Shown here piece by piece: positions 46,548-56,585 of a stretch of 64,000 nt of DNA. Numbering within the stretch: the stretch's first letter is position 1; every line of letters starts with the position of its first letter. Made by a program: the position numbers and the translations under genes. The DNA lies in NCBI RefSeq assembly GCF_004011805.1, contig NZ_RCHJ01000004.1:62001-126000 (forward strand). Direction: 5' to 3'. Source of the stretch: Piscinibacter defluvii. Lineage in GTDB: Bacteria; Pseudomonadota; Gammaproteobacteria; Burkholderiales; Burkholderiaceae_C. The notes under the pieces are model-generated. The model saw only the letters and a program-made list of their open reading frames with translations, had not been told where the DNA came from and did not search any database.

Positions 46548-47935
46548 TGCGGCTGCTGACGCCGCTGCTGCTGGCCGCCGGCCTGGCCGCGCCGGCCTGG
46601 GGCGACGAGGCGCCGCCGGAGCGCACCGCGGGCGAAGCCACGGTGTTCGCCACCGGGCGCAACGCCTTCTCGTTCCCGCTTGCCACGCTGGACGACGCCG
46701 AGCGCGCCCGCTTCGCCGTGGGCAACAGCTTTTTCCGCCGCAACTGGGTCGAGGCGCCGGCCTCGACCCGCGCGCGCGACGGGCTCGGGCCGCACTTCAT
46801 CGCCCGCTCCTGCGGTGGCTGCCACGTGCAGGACGGCCGCGGCGCACCGCCGGCGCGCGGCGAGCCGCCGGTGGCGCTGCTGCTGCGCCTGTCGGTGCCG
46901 GGGGTCGGGCGCCAGGGCGGCGTACAGCCGGAGCCGACCTATGGCGACCAGCTCAACAACAACGCGGTCCAGGGCGTGCGGCCCGAAGGCCGGGTGCGCA
47001 TCACGCAGCGCACGATCCGCGGTCGCTTCGCCGACGGCACGCCGTACCGGCTGCAGCAGCCGATCTACCGCATCGACCGGCTCGCCTACGGGCCGCTGGC
47101 GCGCGGCACGCTGGTCTCGCCGCGCATCGCGCCGCAACTGGCCGGCGTCGGCCTGCTGGAGGCGATCCCGGAGGCCGAGATCCTCGCCAATGCCGCCGCG
47201 CAGGCGGCCGCCCCCGGCCCGGTGAAGGGACGGCCGAACCATGTGTGGGACGACTTCAGCCAGTCGCAGCGCATCGGCCGCTTCGGCTGGAAGGCCAACG
47301 TCGCCACGCTCGCGCACCAGACCGCCGGCGCGTTCCACGGCGACATCGGCATCACCTCCGAGCAGCACCCGCAGGAGGCCTGCACGCCCGCCCAGGCCGA
47401 CTGCCTGGCCGCGCCGCGCGGCGGCCACGACGGCGCGCCGGAGATCGATGCGCGCACGCTGTCCGACGTGGTCTTCTACCAGGCCACGCTGGCGCCGGCC
47501 GCGCGGCGCGGGGCCGCCGACCCCCAGCTGCGCCAGGGCCAGGCGCAGTTCGAGCGTGCCGGCTGCGGCACCTGCCATCGGCCCAGCTACCTGACCGGCA
47601 GCAGCCCGCTGCCCGCCATGGCCAGCCCACGCCTGGCCGGCCTGACGATCTGGCCCTACACCGACCTGCTGCTGCACGACATGGGCGAGGCGCTGGCCGA
47701 CGGCCGGCCCGACGGCGAGGCGAACGGACGCCAGTGGAAGACGCCGGCGCTGTGGGGCATCGGCCTGATCCCCGAGGTCAACGGCCACCGCCGCCTGCTG
47801 CACGACGGCCGCGCCGACGGCGTGCTGGAGGCCATCCTGTGGCATGGCGGCGAGGCCGAGGCGAGCCGCAACATCGTGCTGCAGATGCGGCGTGCCGAGC
47901 GCGAGGCGCTGGTGCGTTTCGTGGAGTCGCTGTGA
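46547..47935 (+). CDS. di-heme oxidoreductase family protein (DUF1111)
   Basis: This 462-residue periplasmic c-type cytochrome has a signal peptide (MRLLTPLLLAAGLAAPAWGD) and two heme-binding motifs: CGGCH (ARSCGGCHVQDGRGAPP, near residue 90) and CGTCH (GCGTCHRPSY, near residue 343). Met or His axial ligands cannot be assigned by eye. These proteins resemble MauG/CcpA-type peroxidases and occur beside imelysins; they may oxidise or reduce iron in the periplasm. The ATG overlaps the imelysin stop by one base (TGATG). Confidence 0.93.
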   Translation: MRLLTPLLLAAGLAAPAWGDEAPPERTAGEATVFATGRNAFSFPLATLDDAERARFAVGNSFFRRNWVEAPASTRARDGLGPHFIARSCGGCHVQDGRGAPPARGEPPVALLLRLSVPGVGRQGGVQPEPTYGDQLNNNAVQGVRPEGRVRITQRTIRGRFADGTPYRLQQPIYRIDRLAYGPLARGTLVSPRIAPQLAGVGLLEAIPEAEILANAAAQAAAPGPVKGRPNHVWDDFSQSQRIGRFGWKANVATLAHQTAGAFHGDIGITSEQHPQEACTPAQADCLAAPRGGHDGAPEIDARTLSDVVFYQATLAPAARRGAADPQLRQGQAQFERAGCGTCHRPSYLTGSSPLPAMASPRLAGLTIWPYTDLLLHDMGEALADGRPDGEANGRQWKTPALWGIGLIPEVNGHRRLLHDGRADGVLEAILWHGGEAEASRNIVLQMRRAEREALVRFVESL

Positions 47936-48942
47936 GGCGGCGCGAGGCGGCAGCCGCCGTGCTGCTGCTGGCCGGCGCACCACGCGCCTCGGCCCAGGGC
48001 GACTGGCGGCGCGTCGCGGTGCCGGTGTACTCGCCGGCGGCGGTGGTGCGCGGCCTGCTGCACGATGCCACCCTGCCGCGCGCACGCGCCTTCGCGCAGG
48101 CCGCCGGCGCGCTCGTCACGACGCTGCGCGACCGCTGCGGACCGGCCGCGCGTGCCGCCTGGCGCGAGGCACTGGTGGCGTGGAGCGAGCTCAACGCGAT
48201 CGCCTTCGGTCCGCTGCTGCAGCGCCGCTCGGCGCGCCGCATCGACTTCCAGCCGGTGCGCCCGGCGCTGCTGGCGCGTGCCGTCGAATCGGCCCCGCAG
48301 GACGAGGCGGCGATGGAGCGCATCGGCAGCGCGGCCAAGGGCTTCGCGGCGCTGGAGGCGCTGCTGTGGTCGCCGCGCCCTGCGCCGGCCGACTGCGCCT
48401 ACGCGCTGCAGGCGGCGCTGGACCTGCAGCGCGAGGCCGATGCGCTGGCGCAGGACTTCGGTGGGCTGGAACATGCCGACGACACGACGCTCGCCGGCCT
48501 GTTCGGCGAACTGCTGAACCAGTGGATCGGCGGCCTCGAGCAGCTGCGCCTGCAGGCCATCGAGCGACCGCTGCGCGAAAGCCTCACGCGCGGCGCGCAG
48601 GCCTTTGCGCGCCACCGCAGCGGCAGCGACGCGGCCGAGCGCGCAGCACGCTGGCGCGCGCTGCGCGGGCTGGCGCTGTTCGCCGGTGCGGCCGCGCCGC
48701 CGCCGGGCGCGGGGCTGGCGCCGTGGGAGACGGTGCTGCGCGGCCAGGGCCTCAACCCGCTGGCCGACCGCCTGCGCCAGGCCGCGCTGCGGGTGGACGC
48801 TCCGCTGCGCGACGGTGGCCGCAGCCCGGCCGCGCTGCGCCGGGCGGCGCGCCAGCTCGCTGCGCTGAAGGCCCTCGCCGAAGCCGAGCTGGCCCCGGCG
48901 CTGGACGTGCGGGTCGGCTTCTCCGACGCCGACGGCGATTGA
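47932..48942 (+). CDS. second imelysin-family protein, GxHxxE motif altered
   Basis: This 336-residue protein starts at a GTG that overlaps the upstream stop by 4 bases (GTGA). A short signal peptide follows (EAAAAVLLLAGAPRASAQG). The fold is imelysin-like (WREALVAWSELNAIAFGPLL, RRIDFQP, LFGELLNQWIGGLEQLRLQA), but the motif position reads KGFAALEALLWSP, so the histidine of GxHxxE is replaced by alanine. Iron binding should therefore differ from the first imelysin of the operon. A partner or structural role is possible. Confidence 0.88.
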   Translation: MRRREAAAAVLLLAGAPRASAQGDWRRVAVPVYSPAAVVRGLLHDATLPRARAFAQAAGALVTTLRDRCGPAARAAWREALVAWSELNAIAFGPLLQRRSARRIDFQPVRPALLARAVESAPQDEAAMERIGSAAKGFAALEALLWSPRPAPADCAYALQAALDLQREADALAQDFGGLEHADDTTLAGLFGELLNQWIGGLEQLRLQAIERPLRESLTRGAQAFARHRSGSDAAERAARWRALRGLALFAGAAAPPPGAGLAPWETVLRGQGLNPLADRLRQAALRVDAPLRDGGRSPAALRRAARQLAALKALAEAELAPALDVRVGFSDADGD

Positions 48943-48944
48943 GC

Positions 48945-49988
48945 ATGCACCGGCGCGACTGGCTCGCCGGCAGCGCTGCACTGCTGCTGGCCGCGGCGCC
49001 GACCCGGGCCGCGAGCATGCCGCGCCTGGCCGCCGCCTGGGACGATGCCGAGGGCCGCCACCATGCCGGCTGGCTGCAGCCGCAGCGCGGCCGCCTGCAG
49101 GTGCTGCGCTCGATCGAGCTGCCCACGCGTGCCCACGGCCTGTGGATCGAGCCCGATGGTGCGCTGCTCGTGGTCGCGCGCCGCCCGGGCGAATGGCTGC
49201 TGCGCTGGCGCGCCGGCGCGCCCGCGCAATGGTGCTGGAGCGAACCCGAGCGGCGCTTCTGCGGCCACGTGATCGCCGCGCACGGCGCGCTCTACACGAC
49301 CGAGGCCGAGCTCGACAGCGGGGCCGGCCGCGTGGTGCGCCGCGATGCACGCAGCCTCGCGCCGCTGGCCGACGGGCCCAGCCACGGCATCGACCCGCAC
49401 CAGCTGCTGTCCGATGCCGACGGCAGCCTGCTGGTGGCCAACGGCGGCGTGCCGACGCGGCCGGAAAGCGGGCGCCTGAAGCTCGACCTCGATCGCATGG
49501 ACCCGTCGCTGGTGCGCCTGGACGCACACCGCGGCACGCTGCTCGGGCAGTGGCGACTGCCCGACCCGCGCCTGTCGATCCGCCACCTCGCGCGGCATGC
49601 CGACGGCACCGTCGGCATCGCGCTGCAGTCCGAGCACGACGACGTGGCGCGGCGGGCCGCGGCACCGCTGCTGGCCTTGTTCGATGGCCACGCGCTGCGT
49701 GGGGTCGAACCACCGCGTCCGCTGGCGGGTTATGCGGGCGACATCGCGGCCACCCGCGCGGGCTTCGTGCTCGCCGCCACACGCGCCGGCGGGCTCGCGC
49801 ACTGGCGCAGCGACGGCACCTGGGGCGGCTTCGACGCCTTGCCCGAGGCCTGTGCGCTGGCCGCGCGTCCGCGCGATGCTTGGTGGGCCGGCGGGCACGG
49901 GCAGGTGCTTCAGGCCACCGACACCGGCTCCACCCACCGCGTGACCAGCGCGCTGCGCCTGGACAACCACTGGCTGTCGCGCGATTGA
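48945..49988 (+). CDS. DUF1513 family periplasmic protein (beta-propeller-like)
   Basis: This 347-residue protein has a twin-arginine-like or Sec signal (MHRRDWLAGSAALLLAAAPT). Repeated beta-strand blades follow: THAHGLWIEPDGALLVVARR-like, GHVIAAHGALYTTEAELDSG, GIDPHQLLSDADGSLLVANG and LSIRHLARHADGTVGIALQS. DUF1513 proteins regularly accompany imelysin and di-heme oxidoreductase genes, and their function is not established. The start is 2 bases after the second imelysin gene. It is the last gene of the Fur-type operon. Confidence 0.9.
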   Translation: MHRRDWLAGSAALLLAAAPTRAASMPRLAAAWDDAEGRHHAGWLQPQRGRLQVLRSIELPTRAHGLWIEPDGALLVVARRPGEWLLRWRAGAPAQWCWSEPERRFCGHVIAAHGALYTTEAELDSGAGRVVRRDARSLAPLADGPSHGIDPHQLLSDADGSLLVANGGVPTRPESGRLKLDLDRMDPSLVRLDAHRGTLLGQWRLPDPRLSIRHLARHADGTVGIALQSEHDDVARRAAAPLLALFDGHALRGVEPPRPLAGYAGDIAATRAGFVLAATRAGGLAHWRSDGTWGGFDALPEACALAARPRDAWWAGGHGQVLQATDTGSTHRVTSALRLDNHWLSRD

Positions 49989-50038
49989 GCGGGATGGTTC
50001 ACATCAGCGTGCCTATCAGTGTCATTGGCCCGCTTGCA

Positions 50039-52314
<2,276 letters not shown>

Positions 52315-52324
52315 GCCGCACGGC

Positions 52325-53212
52325 TCAGGACGCCGCCGCGCCCTTTATCTGCAGACCCTTGCAGGGGTCGTCGCGGGGCGCGGCCGGCGTCACCCAGACC
52401 AGGTCGTACTCGCTCGCCGTGGTGGCCTGGCCCGGCTCGACGAAGCCGACGGCAAGCAGGCGCCGGCCCGGCAGCTGCGGCGCCAGCAGCTGCGGCACGC
52501 CGTAGTCGCGCCGCACATGGCCGTTGCCGGCGATCAGCAGCACCGGTCCGCGTGGCTGGGCGACCAGGGCCTCGCGCAGGGCCTGTGCCATCGCGGCGTC
52601 GCGCCCGCGCTGCGCCCACACCATGCCCGGCATGCGCGCGGCCGGCAGCTGGCCGCAATGGCCTTGCTGCAGGTCGTCCTCGAGTGCACGGCGCGCCTGC
52701 GGCGCCAGCGGCGCGGCGTCGACCGGCGCACGCAGCTCGGCCGGCAGCGCCTCGCCCCCCTCGCGGGCCAGGCGGCGGGCCAGTTCGCGCGGCAGGTTGC
52801 CGCCGCGCACGCCATGACCGGCTCGCGCCGCCGCGGCGAACACCGGCTCGTGCGCGGGCCAGGCCCAGCCCTCGGCATCGAAGCCGGCGCGCACCAGAGC
52901 GTCCCGCAGGGCGGCCCGGTCGGCGTCCGGCGGCAGCGCCGGCGCCGCGCCGCGCGGCAGCTGCTCCACCACCACCGTCGTCGGCGCGCCCAGCGCGGTC
53001 AGCAGTTCGGCGCGTATCGCGTGGTGGTGGGGGTTGTCGTGCAGCTCGCCGAGCAGCACCACGTCGCTGGCACGCAGGCGCTCCATCAGCTCGGCGCGCG
53101 TGAGGCTGCGGCCGCTGGTGGTCTCGACGATGCGCTGCGCGGGCGCGTGCAGCCCCGCGCAGCCGCCCAGCAGCGCAAGCACCAGCACCCCACGCAGCGA
53201 CCGGATCAGCAC
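52325..53212 (-). CDS. chaN: ChaN-family lipoprotein (heme-binding, DUF399)
   Basis: This 295-residue lipoprotein starts at a GTG with a signal peptide and lipobox (VLVLALLGGCAGLHAP). The ChaN fold shows VVLLGELHDNPHHHAIRAEL, with the HDNPxHH iron/heme motif, VVEQLPRG and LLIAGNGHVRRDYGVPQLL. Campylobacter ChaN binds heme dimers at the outer membrane and is repressed by Fur. It is the last gene of the hemP-led operon, 38 bases after the second TonB receptor. The start is somewhat uncertain, as no ribosome binding site is clear. Confidence 0.88.
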   Translation of the reverse strand: MLIRSLRGVLVLALLGGCAGLHAPAQRIVETTSGRSLTRAELMERLRASDVVLLGELHDNPHHHAIRAELLTALGAPTTVVVEQLPRGAAPALPPDADRAALRDALVRAGFDAEGWAWPAHEPVFAAAARAGHGVRGGNLPRELARRLAREGGEALPAELRAPVDAAPLAPQARRALEDDLQQGHCGQLPAARMPGMVWAQRGRDAAMAQALREALVAQPRGPVLLIAGNGHVRRDYGVPQLLAPQLPGRRLLAVGFVEPGQATTASEYDLVWVTPAAPRDDPCKGLQIKGAAAS

Positions 53213-53250
53213 GCACCGATTCTGACGCAGGCGCGCCCCGCGCCCGCGGA

Positions 53251-55389
53251 CTACCAGCGGTAGGTCAGCGACGCCACCGCATTGCGCCGCGCGCCCCACC
53301 AGCAGTCGCCACGTGCGAGGCAGTTCGAGACGTAGACCTTGTCGGTCGCGTTGTTGACGTTCAGCGCGGCGCGCCAGTGGGCGGACTCCCAGGCGAACAT
53401 CAGGTCGAGCAGGTTCACCGCCGGCACCTCGGGGGCGGCACCGTCGGCGTAGGCGCTCAGGAAGCGCCAGCCGGCGCCGGCCGAGAAGCCCGGCAGCCCG
53501 GCCAGCGTGAAGCGCCACTTGGCCCACACCGAGGCCTGGTGGCGCGGCGTGTTCTCGAGCTGCGGGTCGAGCTCGGTGTACTGGTAGCTCGCGAGCAGGT
53601 CGATGGCCGCGCCCAGGCGGCCGCTGGTCTCGAGCTCGACGCCGCGCGCCCAGGTTTCGCCGAGCTGCGCGTAGACGTTGGGCGTGACCTCGACCACGCC
53701 GTTCTTCTCCTTCAGGTCGTAGACCAGCGCGCTGAAGGCCAGGGCATCGCCACCCGGCGGTTCGTACTTGACGCCGGCCTCCCACTGCCGCCCGCGCAGC
53801 GGGTCGAAGGACCGCGCCCCGATGTTGGCCACCGGCGTGAACGACTCGCTGTAGCTCAGGTAGGGCGCCCAGCCGTTGCCCCATCGGTGCATCAGGCCCA
53901 GGCGCTTGCTGGTCGCGCTGGTCTTCTCCTGCGTGCCGGGCGCGGGCTCGCTGGTCGCGCGGTCGTGGCGCAGGCCGGCGACCACGATCCAGCGCTCGCC
54001 GAGCGTCATCTGGTCCTGCAGGTAGAGGCCGACATGGCGCTGGCCCGACTCGCCCTTGTCGAACATCTCGGGCGGCGTGAAGCCGCCGTAGACCGGGTCG
54101 TAGGCGTCGATCAGCGGTACGGTGCCGCCGGCGTAGACCGGTGCGTCGAAACCGGTGCGGCCGTTCTGCGTGAAGCGCACGGCGTCCAGCCCGGCCAGCA
54201 AGGTGTGGCGCACCGCGCCGGTGACGAGCCGGCCTTCGACATGCTGGTCGGTCGCGAGCAGGCGCACCTTGTTCAGGTCGGCATAGGCGTAGCGGCCGAA
54301 CAGGCGCTTGCCGACGGGGTCGCCGGCCCAGCTGCCGGGCAGCGAGAACGAATCGCCGTAGAGCGAGCGGTAGTCGACCTCGTTGCGGCTCCACCTCAGG
54401 TTCTGGCGCAGCGTCCAGGCCTCGTCGAGGCGGTGCTCGAACAGCCAGCCGAAGCTCTCGCGGTCGGTGTCGTAGCGGTCCCAGCCCGGCTCGCCGATGA
54501 AGCGGTTCGTCGGCAAGGTGCCGTTCGGGTTCGGCGAGACCATGCCCTCCCAGGGGAAGAACTGCGAGGTCGAGCCGGTGCGGTCACGCTGCACCAGGCC
54601 CTGCAGCGTGAGCGAGGTGGCCGCGCTCGGGCGCCAGGTCAGCGAGGGGGCGAACACACGCCGGTCGTCGGGAACGAAGTCGACCTGCGTGTCGGCCTGG
54701 CGCGCCACCGCCACGAGGCGGTAGAGCCACTGGCCGTCGGCCGTCAGCGGGCCGGTCAGGTCGGCCTGCAGCTGGCGGCGTTGCCAGCTGCCGAGCTGCA
54801 GCCCGACCTCGCCGGCGGCTTCCGCCTGCGGGCGCTTGCTGACCATGTTGAGCACGCCGCCGGTGCTGCCCTGGCCGTACAGCAGCGCCGAGGGGCCGCG
54901 CAGCACCTCGATGCGCTCGAGCGTGAAGGGCTCGGTGCGGCCGTTGCTCGTGTACCAGTTGAACAGCTTGCGCAGGCCGTCGAGGTACTCGTCGGGATAA
55001 CCGCCGCGGATGCGCACCGAGTCGGTCCGCGAGTCCAGCCCGTAGGCGTCGGAGCGCACGCCGGCGGCGTAGTTCAGCGCGTCCTGCAGGTTGGTGGCGC
55101 CCTGATCGATCATCTGGTCGCGTGTGATCACGGTCACCGCCGCCGGGGTCTCCGCGATCGGCGTGTCCGTCTTGTTCGCGCCGAGGTTGCGCGTGGCACG
55201 GTAACCGCTCACCGGGCCGGTGGGGCTCTCGCGTTCGGCGCTGGCGCGCACGCGCACGGCGGGCAGCGTGGCCTCGGGGGCCGAGGCGGCCGCGGCCGGC
55301 GCCGGCGTGGCCTGCGCCAGCGCCGGGTCGGCCAGCAAGGGCACGAGCGCCAGCAGCCAGCGGCCGGCGCAGCGGGAGGGTGGAGTCAT
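53251..55389 (-). CDS. TonB-dependent siderophore receptor
   Basis: This 712-residue outer-membrane receptor has a signal peptide (MTPPSRCAGRWLLALVPLLA). A TonB box follows (EATLPAVRVRASAE). The plug domain contains RGGYPDEYLDGLR and VLRGPSALLYGQGSTGGVLN. The 22-strand barrel ends LTYRW with an aromatic terminal residue. It is of the FhuA/FpvA siderophore-receptor type; the ligand is unknown. Its ATG overlaps the PepSY gene stop by 4 bases, so the two genes are coupled. Confidence 0.95.
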   Translation of the reverse strand: MTPPSRCAGRWLLALVPLLADPALAQATPAPAAAASAPEATLPAVRVRASAERESPTGPVSGYRATRNLGANKTDTPIAETPAAVTVITRDQMIDQGATNLQDALNYAAGVRSDAYGLDSRTDSVRIRGGYPDEYLDGLRKLFNWYTSNGRTEPFTLERIEVLRGPSALLYGQGSTGGVLNMVSKRPQAEAAGEVGLQLGSWQRRQLQADLTGPLTADGQWLYRLVAVARQADTQVDFVPDDRRVFAPSLTWRPSAATSLTLQGLVQRDRTGSTSQFFPWEGMVSPNPNGTLPTNRFIGEPGWDRYDTDRESFGWLFEHRLDEAWTLRQNLRWSRNEVDYRSLYGDSFSLPGSWAGDPVGKRLFGRYAYADLNKVRLLATDQHVEGRLVTGAVRHTLLAGLDAVRFTQNGRTGFDAPVYAGGTVPLIDAYDPVYGGFTPPEMFDKGESGQRHVGLYLQDQMTLGERWIVVAGLRHDRATSEPAPGTQEKTSATSKRLGLMHRWGNGWAPYLSYSESFTPVANIGARSFDPLRGRQWEAGVKYEPPGGDALAFSALVYDLKEKNGVVEVTPNVYAQLGETWARGVELETSGRLGAAIDLLASYQYTELDPQLENTPRHQASVWAKWRFTLAGLPGFSAGAGWRFLSAYADGAAPEVPAVNLLDLMFAWESAHWRAALNVNNATDKVYVSNCLARGDCWWGARRNAVASLTYRW

Positions 55390-56573
55390 CGAAGCGTTCC
55401 TTGCGGTTCGGAAAGGGAGCGAGTCGTCGCGCCGGCGGGGCCGGGCGCGGCGCGCGCCTCGTCGGGCAGCGGGCGCGGCTGCCGGCGCTGGAGCCACAGG
55501 TAGAGGCCGCTGCCCAGCACGACGATGGTCACGAGGTCGAGCAGTGCCCAGAGGATCTTCATCGGCAGGCCGCCGTAGTCGCCGAAGTGCAGCGGCTGGG
55601 ACACCAGCAGCGCGGTCAGGTACCAGGGCAGCGTCGGGGCGGCGGTGGCCTCGCCGCTGCGGGCATCCACCAGCACCGGCTGCAGCAGCTTCGAGCTCAG
55701 GGGCGTCTGGCCGCGCAGGAACACGGTGTGGTGGTGCGGGCTCGAGAACGCCGTGCCCGGGAAGGCGATGAACGACAGCCGCTTGTGAGGCTGCTGCGCC
55801 AGCGCGACGTCGAGCGCGCGCTGCACCGGGCCGCGCCGGGCCTGCGGCACGACGGGCTGGCCGCGGTAGGGCGCGAGCAGCGTGTTCATGGTCTCCACCT
55901 GCCAGGCCTTGACCAGCAGGTCGGCCCAGGTGTTGATCACGCCGGTCGCGCCGACCACCAGCGCCCACACCAGCGTGACGATGCCCAGCAGGTTGTGCAG
56001 ATCCAGCCAGCGGACCCGCGGCGAGCGGTCGCGCCGCACCGTGCCGAACTCGAGCTTGCGCATGAAGGGCGCGTACAGCACGACGCCGGAGACGATCGCG
56101 ATCACCAGCAGCAGCCCCATCGCGCCGAGGAAAAGCTTGCCCGGCAGGCCGGCGAACAGGTCCACGTGCAGCTTGAACATCACCCACATGAAGCCTTCGT
56201 CGAAGCGCGGCTCGGCCAGCACCTGCGCCGTGCGTGCATCGACGGCCACGGAGCGGAAGTCGTCGGTCGGCTCCGGCGTCGGCGTCAGCGTGACGAACCA
56301 GATGCGGTCGTCGTCCTCGTCCTGCGAGACGAACTGCACCACACGCTCCGGGTGGCGCGCGCGGGCCGCCTGCAGCACCGCGTCGAGGCTGGCGCGCGGG
56401 CCGCGGTGGTCGATGTCCGGGGCCTCGACCTCGGTGCCGGTCAGGTGGCCGATCTCGTGGTGGAAGATCAGCGGCAGGCCGGTCAGGCACAGCAGCAGCA
56501 TGAAGACGGTACACACCAGGCTGCTCCAGGTGTGCAGCCAGGTCCAGGTGCGCAGGGCGCGGGCGCTTGCCAT
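55386..56573 (-). CDS. PepSY-associated transmembrane protein
   Basis: This 395-residue membrane protein has an N-terminal helix (TWLHTWSSLVCTVFMLLLCL), a periplasmic PepSY domain (about 40-130, with VVQFVSQDEDDDRIWFVTLT and FRSVAVDARTAQVLAEPRF), further helices, and a second PepSY-like region after WLDLHNLLGIVTLVWALVVG. Histidines in the helices could coordinate heme, as in the related PiuB/FpvG-type reductases. Such proteins reduce or release siderophore-bound iron. It sits between two TonB receptors, overlapping the second by 4 bases. Confidence 0.93.
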   Translation of the reverse strand: MASARALRTWTWLHTWSSLVCTVFMLLLCLTGLPLIFHHEIGHLTGTEVEAPDIDHRGPRASLDAVLQAARARHPERVVQFVSQDEDDDRIWFVTLTPTPEPTDDFRSVAVDARTAQVLAEPRFDEGFMWVMFKLHVDLFAGLPGKLFLGAMGLLLVIAIVSGVVLYAPFMRKLEFGTVRRDRSPRVRWLDLHNLLGIVTLVWALVVGATGVINTWADLLVKAWQVETMNTLLAPYRGQPVVPQARRGPVQRALDVALAQQPHKRLSFIAFPGTAFSSPHHHTVFLRGQTPLSSKLLQPVLVDARSGEATAAPTLPWYLTALLVSQPLHFGDYGGLPMKILWALLDLVTIVVLGSGLYLWLQRRQPRPLPDEARAAPGPAGATTRSLSEPQGTLR

Positions 56574-56585
56574 GGTGGTCGGCCC

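Noticed and set aside
49989-50038. A complete OxyR operator before katG
   Set aside because: Only a CTATC half-site and loose direct repeats are present; the four-part ATAG-N7-CTAT pattern is not.
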